Shown here piece by piece: positions 57,143 to 64,000 of a stretch of 64,000 nucleotides of DNA (its first letter is position 1; each line of letters begins with the position of its first letter). The notes beneath the pieces were generated by a model. It made no database searches. It saw nothing but the letters and a program-made list of their open reading frames with translations, and was not told where the DNA came from. The position numbers were made by a program, and so were the translations under genes. Origin of the DNA: Cylindrobasidium torrendii FP15055 ss-10 (taxonomy: Eukaryota > Basidiomycota > Agaricomycetes > Agaricales > Physalacriaceae); contig KN880535.1 in assembly GCA_000934385.1 (NCBI GenBank), forward strand, positions 1 through 64,000, given 5' to 3'.

Positions 57143-58940
57143 AGCGTCGTCAAATAAAAATGTAAGCCCGTGTGGTCGTGGTCGTAGTAGGAAGGGAGAG
57201 GGAGCTGGGCCGGAAATGTGGCAATGGTGAACGTCAATTGGGGAGTTGGCCGCCACGTGAATTGGTGACCACACGTGTACGCGGTTCCTTCCGCCGCCAC
57301 ACTTTCGTCCATGCGTTCGAGTCTGACAGAAATCGAAAATGAGAAGCCCTGCGTTGGTCAATTTGGTGAATGGTGTTCAGAGAACGACCCCATAATCTCT
57401 ATCCATTCGAAGCAGTAAAGGCAATGACTAGATGGTACTAAGAAAACATTCAACATCAATTTCGCATTTTCTTCTGTCCTATACTGGGCGCTTCCCAAGT
57501 TGTTTTCCCAAAACAACACGACAACATGCACGTTTGAATGCTCAATTCCGTTTCGCGAAAAGGTGTTGAGAATATTGTGACCTTATGTATTTGTTGCGAT
57601 GGAATGTCAATGAACGGGCCGTGGCTGGTGGCCCTTGGGTCATCACGTCGATGGCGAGCACATCGACGATGCGAGTATACTCCATTCGACAAAAATGTTT
57701 TACTTCAAGGCATACACCACATCGTGAGGTGTATCGACAACATTCAAGGTAAAAACTGCAATGAAGAGAGGCTTAAGAATCCGTGCGCCCTTGCACGCAG
57801 TTTTCCGAGGGCAATAGAACAACATGGAACCCATCGTTTTTGTCATTGAACTGCGCGCCCAAACATGTTCGATACTAACGCAGACTGCTCAGACCGCTTT
57901 GGCAGCAAGGAACATTGACGCTGAGAGGCTTATAGAGCAATCTTGGATACTAGGTATTGAGACCCTTGTTAGCAGGTAGATTTAAGGTTGCCCACAAGTG
58001 GTGTGTGAGAGAGAGAGCTTCCAGACAGCCCGCCTGCCATGCTGGGCAACTGACTTCCCTCTGAGCTCGTTAGGTGCAGTTAGATTGCCATAGGTGGCGT
58101 AACAGCTTTGAATTGGGTGTCAAGACAAGCGCCTTCACGATGCCAACTTCTGCCTTTTTCAGAACATCCATGAAGGATACTTTGCCCGCTGGGCAGGACG
58201 TCGTCATGAAATAGTTGCATAATCAAGGGGTCGTCGTCAGCACGTGAGCACAGCGATCGCGGAGTTCGAATTGTCAAGTTGCCCGTCGTTCGTGCAGAGA
58301 ACTCTTCCAGACTTCCCACCTCCATCACACAAAGACTCAGTACACCAAACTACACCCACTGATCAAATCAAATTTTCACATATCTCAGGCGCATGGTCCC
58401 AGCATTGCTATCCACACGTCGAATCCCGCCAACTGGCTACATTGAATGGATATCCTCCCGAGAAAGTCATCGTCCGGATGGAGGCTTTATAGTTGGCGAA
58501 TGAAGACTCGCGAGGCTGTTCCATTAACCGTCTATGCCCGGCAGATGCCCGGCCACAACGCCCATTGTTTACCTCCGAAACCCAACTTTAGACCACTTCA
58601 CAAGATGTACCTTCTTGTACCTTTCGTCTGTTTTATATTTGTGGGATCACTAACATGGTCGCTCGTGGGGCGGCCCGCTCGCTCCTCACAGCTACACATC
58701 CCATCTCCATCCCATGATTTGTGGAATATGCACCATATCCAATAGGCTCCGCTACCCCGCATTTCCCCACACTATATACCCCGCAGACCCTACCAGACCC
58801 TGAAAGTGAATATTCTTTCCGGTCCGCCAGCTCCCGCATGAAGGCCTCACATTACCCTCCCTGAACTATAAATGACCAAATGACTGTAGTGTCTCTTCGT
58901 CTCTTGACCTCTTTCCTTCAGTGTGTGCATACCCACCGTC
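57143..58940. other. Gene-poor spacer of 1.8 kb
   Basis: No gene can be supported. Short frames (for example 57538-57849 plus) have no motif. A TATATA element at 58773-58778 and a CT-rich stretch near 58895-58920 precede the MFS gene and mark its promoter. Confidence 0.4.
58773..58778 (+). promoter_or_regulatory. TATA-like element of the MFS gene
   Basis: TATATA about 165 bp upstream of the ATG at 58941, with C-rich flanks. Weak but well placed. Confidence 0.35.
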
Positions 58941-61067
58941 ATGTCCAGCGACAAGATCGATGTCGTGGAGAAGCCTGCTGTCGAGCTGGTCGAGGACACA
59001 GAGGCATACCGCAAGCCCGTTGACTTCTCATGGGCGGACAAGGACGACTCTGAGGACGAGACGCGCTATCCTGGCTTCTGGGGCCACTTTCTCAAGAAGA
59101 ATCCTGCGCCTGCTTTCACCGACGATGTTATCCGAATGAACACGTACGACCTGGACCACAAAGAAATACGCCGGATTGAGCGCAAGGTGGACTGGCTCAT
59201 CATCCCCGCACTGTCGATATGCTACATGGTACGCATATTGCCTGATCCTATCGCAGACGACGGAGGGCTAACATATCTGGACAGTTCTACTATATGTCCG
59301 TCCACGTCGTGACCTCTTTCTTGTTGCCCCTTTGACCACGTATCATAGTGATAAGACGACACTGTCGTATGCGGCAATCTTCAACAGTGCGTTATTCTTC
59401 TCAAGGTGTATTTTTGTCTCTGACAGCGTGCTGCAGTGAAAGAAGACCTGCACCTCGAGAAGACGGAATACGTGTGTGCATCCATTTTCCGCGACGTCCC
59501 TCCGTCTGACCTCTTCAATAGAGCTGGCTATCCAGTATCTTTTACTGTGCGCCTGCCCACTTCCGTTGTCGTTATCAATCTCACGGACGATTCTACAGTC
59601 GGCTGGCTGGCATGGGCATTTCCGACCAACTATCTCATGCAGAAATTCCCATTAAACAAGTATCTCGCTGTCAATGTAAGCTTTCACCCCAGTATCTAAA
59701 TTTGACTTGAGAAGCCAACTTATCGTCTTAGATATTCCTTTGGGGCGTTCTCCTCATGGCTCAGGCAGCGAGCAGGAATTTCACAGACATTGCTATCCTT
59801 CGATTCCTCTCCGGCGCGTTCGAAGCTACTGCAGACCCTGCCTTTGTTCTCATCACCGCAACATGGTACACCCGTGGACAACAGCCCTCCCGCATTGGCT
59901 ACTGGTACATGTAAGCTTACTTCCATTCTCCCGCGTTGAACTACACTGATGCATGATCAGGGCCAATGGTATAGGTATTGCAGTCGGCGGCCTCCTTGGT
60001 TATGGTATCGGCCAAATCAAGGGCGCTCTTCCGTCTTGGAGATACGAGTTCCTCATCATCGGTGCCCTCTGCAGCGCCTGGGCTGTCGCCCTCTGGATCT
60101 TCGTCCCCGACTCGCCGTACCGCACACACTGGTTCACCCGTCGCGAGCGCCTCATGATTATCTCTCGCAAGCGCAAAGACCAAAATCTCACGCAGAACAG
60201 AGATTGGAAGTGGGACCAGGTGCTGGAGGCGTTCATCGATCCGAAGACGTATCTCTTCTTCCTCTTTGGTTTCACGGCCAATGTGCCGAACGGAGGGACG
60301 TCGAACTTTGGCACGCTCATTGTGAAGGGGTTCGGGTTCGATACACTCCAGACCACACTCATGCAGATTCCGTACGGGATCATCATCACGTCTATGTATG
60401 TCGGCTATTTCTTTCCTCCTCTAGAGACGCTGGGTACTGACACCGTCTGCAGCATTGGACTTGCTATCTTTATCAATGCACACATTCCCAAGGGTAATCG
60501 TACCTACCTTATGGCTTTGACCAACGTTCCCACTGTCGTTGGATTCGCTCTCATGGCGTGGACCGATTCTAAAGGCTCTCGCCTATTCGGATACTGGATC
60601 ACTGGTGCATCTAATGCTACCTTTGTCCTGGGACTCTCGCTGCTCTCTGGAAACGTTGGCGGCCAATCCAAGAAAGCCATCGCGTCCGCCGCGATTTTCT
60701 TGGGTGTCGCGTCAGGGTACGTCTATCTTCGCTCGTGTTTGCATTCAGTCAATCTCACATATGCGTTCAGGAACATCGTCGGACCATTCCTCTTTAAGGA
60801 TAGCGAGGCGCCAGAGTATCTTACTGGGCTTGTTGGCTGCCTTGCTTCTCGGGCGCTTGAAATCGTGGTCATTCTAGTCCTCCGCGTCATTTTTGTGCGT
60901 GCGAACAGGAAGCGCGACAGGCTTGTCGCCGAGGGCAAGCTCTCATACGACGCTAGCATCACTGGTGTATCGGATATCAGCGACTGGAAGAACCCTGCCT
61001 TCCGGTATGTTACAGTGAGTGGCAAACATTTGTTCTGGGCATAGAAGACTAACTACATTTCCAGTAA
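58941..61067 (+). CDS. MFS transporter, anion:cation symporter (Dal5/Tna1-like)
   Basis: Plasma-membrane proton symporter for an organic anion (allantoate, nicotinate or a similar compound; substrate not readable). Eleven exons, about 520 residues, ATG 58941. N-terminal acidic cytosolic leader (DSEDETRYPGFWG), RRIERKVDWLIIPALSICYM as helix 1, then FGWLAWAFPTNYLMQKFPLNKYL, and motif-like GAFEATADPAFVLITATWYTRGQQPSRIG. Helices 6 to 12 include VGGLLGYGIGQIKG, FFLFGFTANVPNGGTSNFGTLIV and NVGGQSKKAIASAAIFLG. The C-terminal exon gives NPAFRYVT then stop after a short intron, the typical Dal5-type ending. Two early introns are close together (a 10-nt microexon, TTCTACTATAT). Confidence 0.87.
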
Positions 61068-61598
61068 ATTGGAATTACCACTTGTTGGATTGTTTTGTTA
61101 TGCTTTCATGCGCCCGTGTACGATAGAGAGATTGCATTGTGTATATCCTGTAGGTTTAAATAAATCCAGCCACTTTGATGTCGGCATCATTAGCTGCGTG
61201 ACCGTGGGAAATTGAAGCATTGGCCACACCTCAAGTGTCAGATTGGTACGGACCAGGACCTGCCCTCTGCAATGAATGTTGAGGGGGAAGGAGCGAAGAA
61301 AGCCATAAAACCTGTCCTACAGGCGCTCTGGCGGCAGCCGCATATGTTTTGTAGCTCCGACACTCCTGGTTGACCCAGCCAATTTTGGGAGAACTCGTAG
61401 CAAATTAGATGCGGGCTTTGACTTAGACTCCGCCGGAGACATTCCAAACTGAGCGCCGAAGACAATCAAGCTCGAAGCTCGAAGCTTGAAGCTTGAAGTT
61501 CAAGTCACGTTCAAGCCCAACTTCAGCCCTCTGAGTTTCATTGAGCCTCAAAGTCCGGCTACTTCGATCCGATATCCCGATCATTGCTTTTGACCACC
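61068..61598. other. Spacer
   Basis: About 530 bp between the MFS gene and the NKAP-like gene. It contains a GC-poor tract and AGCTCGAAGCTTGAAG-type short direct repeats near 61470-61500, but no gene. Confidence 0.5.
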
Positions 61599-62843
61599 AT
61601 GGCCTCGATTCATCCTTCACGAATGGGTCTCGTTCCGCATGAGGCGCCGGCCCGACGTGGAAGATCTTCCTCTCCTCGACGCGGGAGAGACCACAGCCCA
61701 CGGCGGTCAAACCGACGACGCGCCAGTCCTGCGTATGACGACTATGCACCCGGGATGACACCTCCCCCACCTAATGTCCCTTGGAAAAGACCAGAAAATA
61801 TGCCTCCACCAAGACAGGATGCATATCGCGGGGGTGGAGGAGGTGCAGGTGCAGGTGGTGGTGCAGGAGCCGATTTTCTAGAAAGGTGCGTCTTGCGCTG
61901 ATATGTTAGACGCGCTCTAAACATGCCACTAGCCGGAGACTACAACGTGAGGGAGTAAAGGTGAATATCTGGCCACCATCTCCGAAAGCCCCTCGATCTC
62001 CGTGCGTCTCTACGCTTTGCTGGCTTGGTTTAGCTGACATGCATTAGTTCGCCGAAGCACCGCAAACGACGACGCGACCTTTCTGTCTCATCTTCTGATT
62101 CATCCTCAGACGAGGAGAGGCGTAGACGAGAAAAGAAGGAACGGAAACGACGGAAAGAAAAGGAACGCGCCGAGCGCAAGGAACACAAGCGCCGCCACCG
62201 CGACCGGTCCCGCTCTCGCACACATCATCACTCAGACGACGAAGAGGATCAAAGACGGGACAGAAAACGAAGACACCACAGCAGGACGAGAAGTCGTAGC
62301 CCTGACAGACACAAAGATGACCGGAGACGTGCACCCAGCGAACGTGCAGACGAGTGGACCGTCAAACATTCAGACCGTCCTCGTTCAACCTCAGTCAACC
62401 ATGCCCCGCCTCGCACGTTATCACCACCGAATGATCATGACGACGATGACGATGACTTTGGACCACAGCCAGCAGTGGCAGTCCAAGCCCGACGCGATGA
62501 CCGCAGCTACGGAGGTGCTCTTCTGCGTGGGGAAGGCAGCGCTATGGCTGCTTTCCTACAGGACGATACCGACGCTCGTATCCCACGTCGCGGTGAAATC
62601 GGCTTGTCGTCTGGAGAGATCGCGCAATACGAGGATGCGGGCTATGTGATGAGCGGTAATCGACACAAACGGATGACTGCCGTGCGCATGCGGAAGGAGA
62701 ACCAGGTCATCACCACCGAGGAGAAGAGGAATCTACTCAAGTTACAGAAGGAAGAGAAAGAGCGCAGGGAGGCGATCCTGAGGGAAGAGTTTTCTGAGCT
62801 GGTGCATGAGAAATTGAAAAGTGCTCCAGGGAAGCCGGAGTGA
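61599..62843 (+). CDS. NKAP-family nuclear protein
   Basis: Member of the NKAP (NF-kappa-B activating protein) family, linked to splicing and transcription; in fungi it is probably a spliceosome-associated factor. Three exons (61599-61885, 61933-62001, 62048-62843). ATG 61599 has an ideal context (CACCATGG). N-terminal RS/RG-rich region, a Gly-rich stretch at the end of exon 1, then a strongly basic RS-like segment (KRRRDLSVSSS, RRKEKERAERKEHKRR). The family signature is at the C-terminus: RIPRRGEIGLSSGEIAQYE, GYVMSGNRHKRM, AVRMRKENQV and EEKERREAILREEF. Length of about 380 residues and intact signature indicate a working gene. Confidence 0.88.
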
Positions 62844-63360
62844 TGCATGTACGCATTATATGTAGGTCTGACCATTTAGTTTCATGTTTTTTCATGTACA
62901 CTGTTCTCGTGCATTTCCAGTGGCGAGTATCTTATTGATGATTGTCGCCTTCCAACTTTTTTTCTGATTGGCGTTAGAGAAACGCTTACTATTACACGAT
63001 TACCGACCGTCTCCGCCCAGTCTGTGCATAACATCGAGATAACATGGGCTTGACCAACTCGAACGTGTGGGCGCAAAGCTTCTGGTCACATTGACTCTCA
63101 CTGGCAGATCTCAGTACTGATCATACAAGGCGTTGTATCTTGAAAACGCGTCGACACCGCCGAGTATGCTATAGGCGACCTCGCTTTCGAAGACATTATG
63201 CACTGGCAAACGCGCGAAGCTTTGTTACCTCAACTGTTATATCATTAGTCTCCTCGAAAGCCGCGTCTCGATTGGGTCCGGCAACTGACAAAGCAGTTCT
63301 GTGGTTCCCTGATCTGAATGGCGAGTGTTTGGTCGTCACTCAACATCCACAACTACCACC
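62844..63360. other. Spacer
   Basis: About 520 bp between NKAP and the terminal small gene. Frames in it (for example 63140-63556) overlap the next gene out of frame. Nothing else is supported. Confidence 0.4.
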
Positions 63361-63918
63361 ATGTCGACTGCCAGCTTCTTTCTCGTCGACATGGACTGCT
63401 GGCGCCAGCATTGCAAAAACAAGGAACTACCCTGCGGTCATTCAGTTCCGTACTTCTGCGAGGGCCCTACTTGCTTGCATTGCGATGCAATGGGTACGTT
63501 CGCGCTTCCCTCTCGCCTTTGCTCGATGTGTCACTGAGTCCCGCCTTTGTGTATAGACCCTTTGATGTGCAGAGAAGAGGCTACGCGCCGTCTCGCTAGC
63601 GCGATAGCAAATCCAGCCATGACAGCTTTCTATGAAAAGATAATCCGCCTTTCAAACCCGACACTTATCCCCGACTTCCGTTGGAATGGCGAACATCGCT
63701 ACAGGGTGGACAAAGACGGCGTGATGGTCGTGCCTTTCCAGGCCGTCTTAGACGACATGCTAGGTATCGAGCAGGGGCTGGCGAGTCAGCCCCAGGCGGT
63801 GCGAGTGGTGAAGATCGTTGGCTATGGTACGGGTGAAGAGGTGCGACGGGTCGCGATGTGGGCCAATACGCTACGCGAGCGCTTTCGACATGTCTGCGTA
63901 TACCAAGATGACGATTGA
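63361..63918 (+). CDS. Small Cys-rich hypothetical protein
   Basis: Two exons (63361-63493, 63557-63918) with a 63-nt intron give 164 residues, ATG 63361. The N-terminal third holds C-x5-C ... C-x-H ... C-x5-C-x2-C (CWRQHCKNK, LPCGHSV, CEGPTCLHC), a plausible zinc site. The C-terminal part is mixed alpha/beta (DGVMVVPFQAVLDDMLG; RVVKIVGYGTGEEVRR) and ends in an acidic YQDDD. No signal peptide and no known family. Complete within the window. Confidence 0.6.
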
Positions 63919-64000
63919 GCCGGCGAGCTCACGGACGCGTTGCGGACTTGCACTACTGCCATTTGAGGATAACGCGATAGGATTCTGCCACACTTACTCT
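63919..64000. other. Window end
   Basis: Eighty-two bases of 3' flank. Nothing supported. Confidence 0.5.

Noticed and set aside
1..64000. CRISPR arrays, bacterial operons, riboswitches, replication origins
   Set aside because: None seen; the intron-rich gene structure is eukaryotic, so such elements are not expected.

Overview
The window is nuclear DNA of a filamentous fungus, most likely a mushroom-forming basidiomycete (Agaricomycetes). The evidence is densely packed genes split by many short introns (about 45-90 nt, GTRNGT...YAG), and families typical of wood or litter decayers: glyoxal oxidase, a DOMON-cytochrome b561 protein, a P450, a CE4 deacetylase, and F-box and NACHT-type genes. 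I could not fix the species. All exon boundaries were read by eye from splice signals and frame continuity; there is no transcript support.

Layout. 1-8.2 kb: an accessory segment with two small orphan gene families in several copies (1.5-2.1, 4.8-6.0 and 7.7-8.2 kb), a MITE-like element, a dispersed ~80-bp repeat, a SWIM-RING gene and a frameshifted kinase gene. 8.8-25.6 kb: CE4 deacetylase, tRNA-Gly, F-box protein, DOMON-b561 membrane redox protein, cytochrome P450 and an HSL-type alpha/beta hydrolase. 25.6-38.6 kb: a gene-poor, transposon-rich block. A large LINE-type (non-LTR) retroelement on the minus strand lies between the 5' piece of one NLR-like gene and a second NLR-like gene that runs into a 100-N assembly gap. 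39-64 kb: mostly core genes, namely DJ-1/PfpI, SNF1 beta subunit, SDR, 7TM receptor-like, glyoxal oxidase, F-box/LRR-like, two hypotheticals, SEY1, an MFS anion permease, NKAP and a Cys-rich protein.

Most notable result. The LINE looks frame-shifted and start-less when read as plain ORFs. Three host-like introns (55, 49 and 46 nt) restore everything: ORF1 and ORF2 each gain an ATG exon, and ORF2 becomes one open frame of 1338 codons. Its order is endonuclease, a decayed RNase H-like segment, reverse transcriptase and a zinc knuckle. Introns are unexpected in an element that copies itself through RNA, so this is either a splicing-regulated LINE or a fixed, possibly co-opted copy.

How genes may work together. 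Glyoxal oxidase (extracellular H2O2), DOMON-b561 (transmembrane electron transfer), P450, SDR and hydrolase fit extracellular oxidation and detoxification of plant-derived compounds, but they are scattered rather than one obvious cluster. SNF1 beta and the 7TM protein are candidate nutrient-signalling parts.
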